This document shows positions 51,910-62,978 of a stretch of DNA of 64,000 nucleotides, piece after piece. The notes under the pieces were generated by a model. It was not told the DNA's origin and did not search any database. It saw nothing but the letters and a program-made list of their open reading frames with translations. The DNA lies in the NCBI RefSeq assembly GCF_001632365.1, contig NW_024468525.1, forward strand, positions 398,076-462,075, given 5' to 3'. Numbering within the stretch: the stretch's first letter is position 1; each line of letters opens with the position of its first letter. Origin of the DNA: Laetiporus sulphureus 93-53. Taxonomy: Eukaryota; Basidiomycota; Agaricomycetes; Polyporales; Laetiporaceae. The position numbers and the translations under genes were made by a program.

Positions 51910-54290
51910 ATGTCTTGCGCAGATATAGAGACACTTGACATCAGCTCTTCGAAACAGCAAACATCCGATCAGATAGCCAAGCAGGATGTCTGCGTATTAC
52001 AGACAGCAGAAGATATCATCGACGAGAAAGTTCACGACGCTCCTCTCTACAACCCGCACGTCGATGTGAGCGGCGTGGACGAACGGAAACTCATGAGAAA
52101 GGTGGACTGGAACCTCGTACCGTGGCTATCGTTTTTGTTCATGCTGAGCTTCTTGGATCGGACGAGCGTCGGGAACGCCAAGGTGAGCGATGCGATACAA
52201 TTTGGACATACCAGCTGATTGAGTTCGCATATACCCGAACAATCAGTTGTATGGGATGGAAACGGACTTGCACATAACAGACCAGCAGTATCTCGTTGCG
52301 CTCACAATTTTCTTCATTCCGTACGCCTTGTTCGAAGTAAGCTATATTGAACCATTATAATATTTTGAGACCAAGTCACTTACCAACTGAACCCCTAGGT
52401 ACCGTCAAATGTTATCTTGAAGAAGCTGAGGCCTTCAATATGGCTTTCCATTCTAATGCTTTTCTGGGGGATTATGATGGCATGTCTCCTATTTCCCCGT
52501 CCCTCTCCCCTCCCCCTCCAGATTGCGAAGCAGCGTGACCTTTTCTAACTTTCTTGCCTAGACTATACAGGGCCTTGTGTCCAATTACGCCGGGCTCCTC
52601 AGTGAGTGCATCTTCTCTTCAATGTTCTTCTCGCCCGGGATTTGGCCCATCGCATTTGGGGCTCAGATTGGCTGCCCGAGATCCGCGAAGGCTGAGTAGC
52701 GGGTCCGCGGAAGACCGCTCTACCGCGGATCTCCTTTAACTTTAGTCCCCGAGGATGTGCCTGAATCCTCGGAGCTGAGCGGCCACACGTTCCGGATGCA
52801 TCTGTGCTCACGAACGGCTTCTAGCCATGCGATTCCTCCTCGGCACGTTCGAATCTGGTCTCTTCCCTGGAGTTACGTATCTTCTATCATGGTGCGTTCC
52901 GCCGCCTTTCGCAGCGAGATGTTCACTGAGGCGGCTTTTGGGTGGGCGTAGTTGGTACAAACGTTCTGAGTTTGGCTTTCGCGCCGCAATCTTCTTCTCC
53001 TCGACGACAATCGCCGGAGCTTTCGGCGGCCTCCTTGCCGTAAATTACATTCTTTCCGCCATCCACTTATGCTCATCAAGCCTTTATTTTCCTTGTGCAG
53101 GCCGGCCTCTCGCAAATGGCCGGACTCGGGGGTAAGGCCGGCTGGTCCTGGATATTCATAATCGAGGGCCTCATCACCGTCGTCGCGGGCGTCTTGTCTT
53201 TCTGGTTCGTCCAGGACTTCCCCGACACTGCTCGTTTCCTGAATGAAGCTGAGCGCACAATGATAATCCGCCGCCTCCAGGCGGACGGCCAGTTCAGCGC
53301 GGCGGGAGAGAAGCTGAAATTAAGGTATCTATGGAAGGCACTTATCGACTGGAAGACGTGGCTCGGCAGTGAGTGTCGGATTGTCTTGCTGTGCAGCGGC
53401 AGTGATGAATATTTCATCCTGGTGAAAAGTGGCGCTGTATATGGGAAATGAAGGCCCGCTCTTTGCAATTGCTCTATTCATGCCGAGTATCATTGATGAG
53501 GTGTGTTCGCGCGTTCTGTCTAGCTGAGGTGTAGTCACAATATTGTTCCCGGTAGCTTGGCTACACCGCAACCCCAGCCAACCTTCTGACTGTCCCGGTC
53601 TACGTCCTGGCATGTACCTCCACATGCGTGGTCGGCCTATTGGCGGACCGTCACGGCGGGCGAGGATACTTCAATATGTACGTCGCCAGTCTTTGGCACC
53701 GAAATGTTATATTTGAACCTGCCCTCCTCCCCGGTTGTTAGTGGTTGCATGCTGGTAGCCGGAACTGGCTTCATCATTCTCATCTTCTCGCGCAACCCGG
53801 CGCTGTCCTACTTCGCGGTGTACCTTGCTGCATGCGGTATATATCCATGCGCGCCCAATGTGCTCGCATGGATGTCGAGCAACGTGGAGGGGTCGTATAA
53901 GCGGAGTGTGGCGCTGGGAATGGTTATCAGCTGGGGGAACCTCAACGGAGCAGTCTCGTCCAATTTGGTACGTATCCCGTCCATTAGATCCCTCCTTCAA
54001 GTGCCTTCTCACGATCGACGTTGCCGTAGTACCGTGCACAGGACGCGCCGTGGTACACACTGGGACACGGCATTCTCCTTATCTACATCGGCATCTCCCT
54101 CTTGTGTTCCACGACCTTCATCATCCTCCTCCGACGGGAGAACCGGAAACGCGATAGGGGCGAGAGGGACGAGATCATTGTGGGTGTGAACGAGGACCGC
54201 GCAGAGCTGGCGCGGAACGGCACGTTCGCGAGCGTGGACGATGCGAGGCGGGAGAAGGGAGATGAATGGAGCGGGTACCGGTATAAGTGA
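51910..54290 (+). CDS. MFS transporter, allantoate-permease (Dal5)-like, tandem copy 1
   Basis: About eleven exons give roughly 500 aa. They read ERKLMRKVDWNLVPWLSFLF MLSFLDRTSVGNAK, TDLHITDQQYLVALTIFFIP YALFE, VPSNVILKKLRPSIWLSILM LFWGIMM and TIQGLVSNYAGLL. They continue FLLGTFESGLFPGVTYLLSC WYKRSEFGFRAAIFFS, GKAGWSWIFIIEGL and WFVQDFPDTARFL, ending NRKRDRGERDEIIVGVNED. The DRxSxGNA loop and the KLRPSxWL and FLGxxEAGxxPG motifs place it in the anion:cation symporter family, which takes up allantoate, nicotinate, pantothenate and similar acids. The substrate cannot be told. Twelve spans are expected at the plasma membrane. Two oddities: one intron starts with GC instead of GT (52480), and another (52602-52824) is twice the length of its partner in copy 2 and contains hairpins. 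Confidence 0.85.
52678..52772. other. two perfect hairpins inside an MFS intron
   Basis: GAGATCCGCG (52678-52687) pairs with CGCGGATCTC (52724-52733), a 10-bp stem whose loop can form a second small stem (AGCGG/CCGCT). CCGAGGAT (52749-52756) pairs with ATCCTCGG (52765-52772) around an 8-nt loop. They lie in the 223-nt intron. The same intron in the tandem copy is 108 nt and lacks them. This could be a small inserted element or a structured RNA. Confidence 0.45.
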
Positions 54291-55768
54291 TGGTGGCGAT
54301 GATATTGCAGGTAGACCGTCCAATTATCGTAGGAGATGAACGAATCTTCTGTGCCGGATAGGTTTTCGAAGCTTCTGTTGCCGGTCGGCAGGTCCAGCTG
54401 CCGTATGTTCTGCGCAAATTGCACAGATGACATTGAATGATATCAAAGCGCTTTACGCGATGTATCGTGGTGCATCGCAGCCGTATCATGATTGTGTGAA
54501 TAGAAACTACTCAACGGTTCCTGGAATTGTTCGACCGCCCGCGTAGCGTTCAAGATCTTCACAGCAGCAGCCAAGCGGTCCTCTTCGATTCCTCAATTAA
54601 GAGTTAGCCATGCTTCTGGGTCATCCCGATGTGACTCTTCGTGGAACCACTACGTCATGCAAAAATGACTGAAGAAAGCCAAGGGAGTGTTTTTAAGTCG
54701 AGATGCGCTCGAAAACAAACAGGACACCTAGCCGCTTCATGATAAGTGCTCTTGACGTATATCACGACAGGAGAAATGTGCCAGGTTGCATACCATCTAA
54801 ATATACTATTATCTCCACTAAAACTGAACTCACCTCACTGTTCACCAATGCAAGGTGTCCCATTTGCTATCGCATGAGAGTAGTACCACAAGCAAACACA
54901 ATTGAATCTGAAAATGAGAGCGCCGAGTTGATCGATCGTATCGAGTTGCGCCAGAACTAGAAATTCTTATGCGCCATGACGATCGGGCGTACGAAGTAGT
55001 CGCTCCAGCCGAGAGATTCTTGGAGACCCAATCTGATCATGAATGTTGTCCAAATTACACAGCTTTCCAAGTTCCAGATTACTTGATGCTTGAAATATGT
55101 TTTCGTTCGAACACGAGATCGGGCTTGAAAGGTCCATTCAAGCGCCCGCACATGGCCGCTGGATGGCACGCGACGGTGAGCAATTACAATGTCTCTTGTC
55201 TTTCACTAAAATCTACTGGCAAGCATAAGAGCGGTGACTTTCAATTTCGAGACTGTGAGAGACGCGGGCACGAACTGGGGCATCTGTGCCGCAGCCTTGT
55301 CACGTGTACCTTGCTGAGCGATTCATCCCAGGGAAATTCTTGGCAGCGTTATCGTTCCTCGACGCCGGTGTCTAACCCCACAATGCGGGGAATGGCCTCA
55401 ATGAATTCCCAGTCAGTAATCGAGAGTTGTCTGCCTGTCCTACCGCGATCGTGAGCCTAGAGTTCTGGCAGGTATGGAGAATAGCCATGCAAGGCCGCCA
55501 GTCAAATTACCAGCCTAAGTGCGGAAGCGAGTTCATGCTGCCAAGACAGCGCTGTAGCGCGAGTACGGGGTAATCATGTTACAGATGACACCAATGGTCC
55601 CATGATTCCTTTATCCAAGCATTTTTATCGGAACGCAAGCCGACATTGGTATGCACCGAGTAGTGGCGAGCAATATAAGACTGGTGCGGCGCCCATCAGG
55701 CGACTCTGCAAGGCTTTCGCGCCCTGTACGGTACCACCATCTTCTTCAGTATTTCAGAAGCGGCGGTC
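54291..55768. other. intergenic between tandem MFS genes, no gene seen
   Basis: Frames on both strands lack splice or family support. I see no third array gene or MFS relic here. Confidence 0.45.
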
Positions 55769-57969
55769 ATGACCTCTTCCTCTGCCTCGGAACGTCTCTC
55801 CGGCGAAAAGGCCCACATATCACACCTCGAAGAAATTATAGAAGAGAAGAGTAGCCGAGAAGTGCCATATAACGCCGATGTTGACGCGAGCGGTGTGGAC
55901 GAGCGCAAGTTGATTAGAAAGCTCGACTGGCACCTTGTCCCATGGTTGTCGTTCCTGTACTTGCTGAGCTTCCTGGATCGCACGAGCATTGGTAACGCGA
56001 GGGTGAGTATCACACGTCGTGCCGCAGTGAGGAGGGGGAAGCTTACATGTGCATGTGCAGCTGTATGGACTCGAGACCGACTTGCACATTACGGACCAGC
56101 AATACCTCATCGCACTCACGATATTCTTCTTCCCTTATGCGTTGTTCGAAGCAAGTATAATCCGCCGAACCTCCTCGCTGTTCGCTAAAATAGCGTTTGC
56201 AGGTACCGTCCAATATTTTCTTGAAGAAATTGCGACCATCAGTGTGGTTGTCGTTTCTCATGACGGCATGGGGACTCATGATGGTCTGTTCGGAAACCGT
56301 GTCATGAGGTACAGATGAAACTTACCCTTTTACCCGCTACAGACTCTGCAAGGACTGGTGCACAACTATGGTGGTCTGCTATGTGAGTAGAACTTTATCC
56401 GTATGCGAACAGTCCCTTGCACAACCAAAGATGGTAGGGCGACGTTGCCAGGTTGCGACCGAGCCCTCAACTAGAAGACACTGATCCGAATGATTTGCAG
56501 CAATGCGTTGGTTCCTAGGCACGTTCGAAGCCGGACTTTATCCCGGCGTAAACTATTATCTGTCATGGTGTGTAGTCAATCCTTTCCAGTACCTCACTTC
56601 ATGATGCTTATTATCTCACTTTGATCAGCTGGTACAAGCGCTCTGAGTTTGGTCTGAGAGCCGCGATCTTCTTCTCCGCAGCCACGGTCTCTGGTGCCTT
56701 TGGTGGTCTTCTCGCTGTGCGTTGACAGTTCGGCGCTCCACATGGATCTTGATTAGCCTAACATTCGGCCTTCCATCGCCATGGCAGGCCGGGATTTCTC
56801 ACATGGCAGGTGTCGGAGGAAAGCCAGGGTGGGCATGGATCTTCATCCTCGAAGGGCTCGTGACCATCATCGCCGGCATTGCCTCATTCTGGATCATCCA
56901 GGACTTCCCGGATACGGCGAAGTTCCTGACTGAGGCCGAGCGAACCGTAGTCGTGCGCCGGCTGCAGTTGGATGACCAGTTCAGTGCGGCTGGAGAGAAG
57001 TTCCAGATGCGGTACGTGTGGAAGAGCTTGTTTGACTGGAAGACGTGGTTATCAAGTGCGTGGAAAGATTCATCGTGAATCCTAGCGCTCGTTGAACGAT
57101 GACTTTCCGCACAGTGCTGCTGTACATGGGAACAGACGGTCCGCTGTATGCATTTGCGCTGTTTCTGCCTAGCATCATCAACCAGGTAGGTCGCTGGCAT
57201 TGCCTTCTTGAATGACCGTGCGACTGATCCGACTGCAACTTACAGCTCGGTTACTCCGCCACGCCTGCAAATCTATTAACCGTACCAGTGTACGTTCTTG
57301 CCTGCGCGTGCACATGCGGTGTGGGATTCCTAGCGGACCGGTACGGGGGCAGAGGCTATATGAACATGTGAGCGAATGTCATACTTGTCAATTGGCCGCA
57401 TGCTAACCGCATTTAGTGCCTGCCTCCTTGTAGGCGGAGCAGGTTACATCATTTTGATCGCCTCGCGGAATGCAGCCGTATCATATTTTGCGGTGTATCT
57501 GGCAGCATGTGGCATCTATGCCAGCATCGCGAACGTCGTCGCCTGGGTGTCGAACAACGTCGAAGGCTCCTACAAGCGGAGCGTGTCCCTGGCTATGGTG
57601 ATCGGTTTCGGGAACATCAATGGCGCAGTTTCTTCGAATGTGGTACGTCGTGTGTTCATTGATCCTCTCGCAGAATGCGCGTGCCAAGAAAATTTGTTTC
57701 CATAGTACCGCGCCGATCAAAAACCGTGGTACACGACGGGCCATGGCATCATTTTGATGTATATCGGCATTGGGTTGATCTGCTCGGTGTTGTACATAAT
57801 ACTGCTCAAGCGAGAGAACAGGAAGCGGGATCGCGGTGAGCGAGACGAGATCATACTGGGTGTGAACGAGGACCAGAAACAGCTGAGCAAGAACGGCACG
57901 TTTGCAAGCATCGCGGAGGCGAAACGTGAGAAGGGAGATGAATGGAGCGGTTATCGGTACAGGATCTGA
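55769..57969 (+). CDS. MFS transporter, allantoate-permease (Dal5)-like, tandem copy 2
   Basis: This paralog of the 51910 gene has introns at the same places and the same motifs. They are DERKLIRKLDWHLVPWLSFL YLLSFLDRTSIGNAR, TDLHITDQQYLIALTIFFFP YALFE, VPSNIFLKKLRPSVWLSFLM TAWGLMM, FLGTFEAGLYPGVNYYLSCW YKRSEFG and GGKPGWAWIFILEGLVTIIA G. It ends ENRKRDRGERDEIILGVNED and WSGYRYRI. The intron after LMM has a normal GT donor here, which shows that the GC donor of copy 1 is derived. About 500 aa and twelve expected spans. The proteins differ throughout, so the duplication is older than that of the array genes. The substrate is an anionic vitamin, ureide or small peptide by family, not determinable here. 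Confidence 0.86.
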
Positions 57970-58389
57970 ATAGACCACGCCGTTGGGTATAGAGCAACTC
58001 GCGATGTTGCGATAATTTCTTTGGGCGCATTTGGCTGTATATGTTACTAGACAAGAATGCGATGAATTGGAACAGATGCATCTTATCGCCGTTCTACGTA
58101 CCTCCTTTGGGTGATTAATCACAAATGTTCGGATTGAGGGAAGAGAGGATGTGTCACAAAAACCGTTCTAACTCCCATCACCGGTGTCAACCATATTGTG
58201 GGAAGATTGTGGAAGTCATGCACGTGATCAGCCACAATACCGTCAAATATACCAGCCACAGCGCGATTAGCAAAAGGATCTTCCATCTGCCAGCACTCCC
58301 GCCGACGCGTCCTGCGCACATTCCTATCCTCCAATACCCAAAAGCTGTCGAACAGCACCATATACCTCTGTAGCATATTCTAAAACATC
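57970..58389. other. intergenic, no gene seen
   Basis: This is the 3' flank of MFS copy 2 and the upstream region of the disordered-protein gene. Nothing recognisable. Confidence 0.4.
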
Positions 58390-59244
58390 ATGGGACGCCC
58401 TCTTTTCTCTCAGTGCTACCAGACCCCTGCTGTCCGCGTTGAGCCCGAGCAGCATCAGCCCACCTTTGAGCGATGGACGTATCTGAACGCATTCGACCCT
58501 GACTCGGACGAGTTCTTCGGCGACGACGCCGTCTACGAGGCATTCGTGGACCCTGCGCAGCCCGGTACCGGAGGCGATGGAGAGGAGCGCGAACAGCCCC
58601 CAGCGTTGGAGACGTACAGCAGCAGCTCAAGCGAGGCAAGCTCGAGTGGTCGAGGGAGTCCGACCAGCGATATCTCCCCCGAGGAGATCAATCAAACAGT
58701 TCTGGAGAGAGTTACAATTCAAAGGGATCGAACGACCGTGGCACACCGCTCGATGCCGCCGTACCTCGTGGTGCCGCCCCGGCACAGCATTCGCGATGCT
58801 CCCCTCGCCTACAGAGAGGTCGCCGCGCGTGCCTCGCCTTACCGTCCCGGAGAAATGGCCTCACAACACACGAATACGTATCAGTCGACCACGGCGCGTC
58901 ACAGACAGTTCGGGGAGCGCGCGCCGCCATCTCCGTCCACTAGCAGCTCTTCTGCCCCCATCCCAATTCCAGATTCGCCTAGACGTGGTATGGCCGCCCC
59001 GTCGCATTCCCCGGCCGATCCCCCTTCTACGCCGCCCAGCCGTTCACCCTTTTCCATGGAATCGCCCTCACCAGCGCCTTCTGTGACGCCGAGGCTGTAC
59101 TCGTGGCCTCCCCGTAACGCGGTGTCCTCGTACCCCGTGTCACCGGCGCCGTCTGGGCCCCTTCCGAACCGTAATGCCCGCATGTCCGTTGCACACATAC
59201 CTTCGTCCCCGGCCCTGGTCCCCGTCAGCCGCGTCGTCGGTTGA
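58390..59244 (+). CDS. disordered Ser/Pro-rich protein of unknown function
   Basis: A single frame of 284 codons opens MGRPLFSQCYQTPAVRVEPE. A short ordered-looking N terminus (FERWTYLNAFDPDSDEFFGD DAVYEAF) gives way to Ser-rich, then Ser/Pro-rich sequence (SPTSDISPEEINQ, PIPIPDSPRRGMA, PADPPSTPPSRSPFSMESPS). Many SP and TP sites suggest proline-directed phosphorylation. No domain, signal peptide or membrane span is present. It could be a regulatory or scaffold protein, but composition alone does not decide. Codon use is consistent along the frame and the opposite-strand frames are less protein-like. Confidence 0.6.
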   Translation: MGRPLFSQCYQTPAVRVEPEQHQPTFERWTYLNAFDPDSDEFFGDDAVYEAFVDPAQPGTGGDGEEREQPPALETYSSSSSEASSSGRGSPTSDISPEEINQTVLERVTIQRDRTTVAHRSMPPYLVVPPRHSIRDAPLAYREVAARASPYRPGEMASQHTNTYQSTTARHRQFGERAPPSPSTSSSSAPIPIPDSPRRGMAAPSHSPADPPSTPPSRSPFSMESPSPAPSVTPRLYSWPPRNAVSSYPVSPAPSGPLPNRNARMSVAHIPSSPALVPVSRVVG

Positions 59245-60114
59245 CCGCGTTTCCCCGGTGCACGGCCCACGCCGTCCCTGCTCTATTATATGTTTTGGCT
59301 CTAGAGGCTGTCCGTCCACTATCACACACTACTACTGTCATCGTACATACATGCCGCATTCTCACCTTTTGGGGTTTGTGCTGCGCTAGATCGGATAGCC
59401 GTTCATGTTAATGTCTTGCTTTCGGTGCGTAGCTTGCGAGCTGCAGCACCATAGTGTTATGTCGTGCGTAGATAGCAGATAGCACTATCGTATTTGTACC
59501 ATCATGCATCGTCATCACCTCTCAAAAATACACGCTGACTTGTAGCAGCTGTCCATACGGTAGATAGATCTGATTGCAATGGTCAGGATATCACTTTGAT
59601 CCCGTACCTTGGCGTATGTAAAGGTTGCGATCGCAAATCTCAGTCATCTATCTCGCGTTGAGGCAATACAAAAGAGACTATGTTCTCTCATATGAAGATT
59701 GACGGAATTGCCATCACTGGGCCCTGCATTGCGACTTCGATAGGGAGGATCGTGCCGATCCCTGATCGTCAATCGGCGATGATGTTCACATCGTGAAGCG
59801 ATGCATGATATGAATACATAGCATACTAGAAGACTGCTAGGCGTGTTGCAGATCAAGGGCCTCATTCAGTGCCTAAATACTGATGCGGATTTGGATCTTG
59901 TTCACTTCAGATACTTTGGCCGCCTTCATAATTGAGCAGCATATTGATGTGTACAGAAAGTCTGGAGCCGCATCAGTAACATGAATCGCATCCAGGTTGA
60001 GCGAACAATGCGGTTGTCCGACAAGTATCGGCCAGTCTTTGGAACAGTCAATCTTTCGGCGCGAATTCGATTACTCGAATCGCATGAAGGGGCTGTCCGC
60101 CGGATGCTACAGGA
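59245..60114. other. intergenic between convergent genes, no gene seen
   Basis: This is the shared 3' flank of the disordered-protein gene and RPP40. AT-richer than the genes, with only short random frames. Confidence 0.4.
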
Positions 60115-61430
60115 TCAGCCGCATCGCGCATCCCACTGTCCAATGCTCTCTGCCAACATCCAATCATACGACTTCTGCTCAGACTCTTCCCGCACGTTCG
60201 AGACAATCAAGCTCCAGGTGTCCTCCGCCTCTGGCCTTGGGGCGCGGAGAGTCGACGCGTCTGAGGGAGAGGATGGTAGGTATGCCACGGGTGTGGTCGG
60301 CACTCCATGCGCCGTGAGAGAGACGAATGATTCTCCCTGGACGAATGACCTGCCATGTAGGGAGTGCCAGAATTTTGTGGATGAGACATGAGAGAGCGAG
60401 GCGTACGTTGCGGCGGAGAGTATTCTTGAAACGAAGGCAGGGGATAGGAGTCCAGTCCACCGTATGTGTGAGACAGACCCCACGCGAGAAGAGGTTGGCG
60501 GTATATACACTGCTAGATAAGGATCGACTTTGTCATTGATTCGCAATCTAGAAAGCGTAGCGACGTCGATAGATGGGTTGTCATGAGATATATAATATTG
60601 ATGGTTGAGAATGACCAACCTCTGAGCGCCGAGACACGCCATGCCAACCCATTCGAAGAGGGTGGAGACCTCTTCTTGCCAGTCTTCGCGTTCCTCCGTG
60701 TCAGTAGGACAAGGGGTCAACTTAAGAGCTGGTACGTATATGTTTGACAGATTTGTAGTTTTTGGAGCCATTGCATGCTCCGTCGAGCGGTCAAAAATAG
60801 ATGCAGTTTCTTCTGTAACGGAATAAAGTCAGTTAAAGTGATCAAAAAGCAACCATCGTACCCACCGTTCAAATAGTATACTACTCTCCACGGTCCTCTT
60901 TGCGCATCCCATGTGCGCAATGCTTGCATCTGCTTGGGACCCAGATAATGTCGCTTGTATTTGGCAGTCTGAATTGATGGTGTCTCTAGCTCGAAAAGTG
61001 ATAGGGAGATGACTGCGGAGATCCATGAGACACTGTCAATTGCAATGACCATTTATCGCAAGTACACTTACTGTATATGTCATTACATCCCTTCCAGGGT
61101 AGCTTCTGGCCGATTATTCCGAGCTTTTGGTATGTAGCCTTGCTTACACCCAACGTGAGCATTCCGCGCCCATCCAGGCTCCAAACATCGTCTGTATTAG
61201 AGCCCGCTATACCGAGCGCTCCAAAGTCGCTGACATGGATTATTAAAATATATTAACGCATGAGCGGAAAATGATACGTGAGCTTTCTTATCTACCTGTT
61301 TTGAGAGTACTTTTCAATCGACGAGCGCGCGAATTCGACAAATTTGGCCAGCGTGCAGGTACATGACCAGTATTTTGACGAGACCTCTATCGGCCTTACA
61401 TCGAAGGCCGCATCAGAAGGAGTAGCAATC
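60115..61430 (-). CDS. RPP40: RNase P/MRP subunit Rpp40 homolog, 5' end unresolved
   Basis: Exons read LDLVIATPSDAAFDVRPIEV, then YSQN|SDFGALGIAGSNTDDVW, SLDGRGMLTLGVSKATYQKL GIIGQKLPWKG and SLFELETPSIQTAKYKRHYL. The last exon has EEVSTLFEWVGMACLGAQRL, NDKVDPYLAVYIPPTSS, HIRWTGLLSPAFVSRIL and SFVSLTAHGVPTTPVAYLP. Human RPP40 has the same order: LPNGKLILSLDKDTYEETGL, LFDWLGAVFSNVDL, TITGFILPEKI and WVTLSVQGFADSPVSW. The nuclear RNase P and MRP complexes process the 5' ends of tRNA and pre-rRNA. The upstream coding part around 61440-61700 (RIFGIIPSFHTTRELPLEIP) looks like the start of the protein, but I could not find exon borders that keep phase. Confidence 0.72.
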
Positions 61431-61499
61431 ACAAGATCTAACTATAGCAAGAGTCAGTAAGCGTGTAACTCGGGGATTTCGAGAGGCAACTCTCTTGTT

Positions 61500-62978
61500 G
61501 TATGAAAGGATGGGATGATGCCAAAGATTCTGATCTGCAAGGTTTCCCTGGAGCCTTGTTGCCTGATATGATGGACGTACGCCGAGGCTCTGGCTCTGAG
61601 ATCTTCATGATGTTGCAACAAGCCCTTGTATATTGTGGCACGATGAAGGAAAGTAGTGAATCGCCGATGCGGCAAATGCCGCTTGCTCGCAATTGGTTAC
61701 CTTTTTCAGGAACCTGCCCATCTCTAACCAAGTCCTCGTGATTCTTGAAATATAAGACGTATAGCTGTTATGTCCGCTACCATTACGAACGCCTTCGTTC
61801 AACGTTCAACAACGTTCAATTTTCTGCCATCATGTGTTAAGCCTTGAACCTATGCATTATCCGACGACCTCTTGCTATCAACTCAAGGAACACCATCGTC
61901 TATTATATCAAAACTGTCGCACATTCTCTGTGCGGAGCAAGATATGCTAATCAGCACATATATTTCACAGGCGTCAAAGACCAGACGGATGCCAAAAAGC
62001 TCTTCAGGTGTGTCACATGCAGATCATTTCTGTACTGTATAAAGCTCGACAGTGTTAAAGCAAGGAATGCGAAGCGGCCCACCAGTGGCAATTGCACAAG
62101 CCGACAACACAAGTCTGCGATGCAGTTCGATTATGGACGCTCTGCATCTGGCTAGCTCTATTAATAGTCCGGACAACAGAAGCAGACTCGATGGTCAACC
62201 CGCTATCTTCCATGCTTGCGAAATAAGAATAACTTGGGGCATATAGCTGCTGTGCAGATGTATTCCGTGCTCTGCTTGCTGATCGACCGGTCAGACAGCT
62301 AGCGCGTTCCGTACTTCGATCACAAATTGCTAGCAGGCCACCTTCATGTCGATTTCGATCTATCACCTACTGTGAGCTAGTAGCCGAAAATGATGTTTTT
62401 GCCTCCCAGAGCGATTGAATGCGCTCATCCGCTGCCTCCAAACCGCATCTGCCGGTTTTTCATAATGGCCCGCTTCGTTTTGGGACCAACTATGCAGAGT
62501 ATTATTCGTTGTGTATGTCTGAAGGTGCGTAGCTAGAAGCATCGGCGTATATGCAGCCACTGAGTCCTAATGTCTATTGAAATGCGTGGTTTAGTCAATG
62601 GAGATCGTAGATGGCGTCGGTAGTATCTAAACAACCACGATCGCTGGGAACTCGCCTGGCTCCGCCACAGCCGCGCTAAATATCATAGACGGTTGGGTGA
62701 GAACAATGCAAATGCAGTAGAGAGGATGTGGAGTCATACGCTGCTATCCTTGCTTTCAGATGAGCGGACAAGCCCATAACTGGTGCACTTCCTCTCAGCA
62801 ACATCGATCCACCGCTGCACCGTAAGGTCATCAGGCATTGCGCCACGGTCCACACCATGGTGAGTAGCGTTGAAACGCTGGATCAGTGATATAGTGGTAT
62901 ACAGTTGTGGCTGTTACGCGCACTGTGCTATTATATATATGCAATAATTAGGGTACGGACGGATAGTTGTTAGTGCCG
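61500..62978. other. likely 5' exon of RPP40, then intergenic DNA
   Basis: Roughly 61440-61740 on the minus strand probably holds the first RPP40 exon(s). From about 61750 to 62978 no gene was seen; frames on both strands are short and low in support. Confidence 0.4.
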
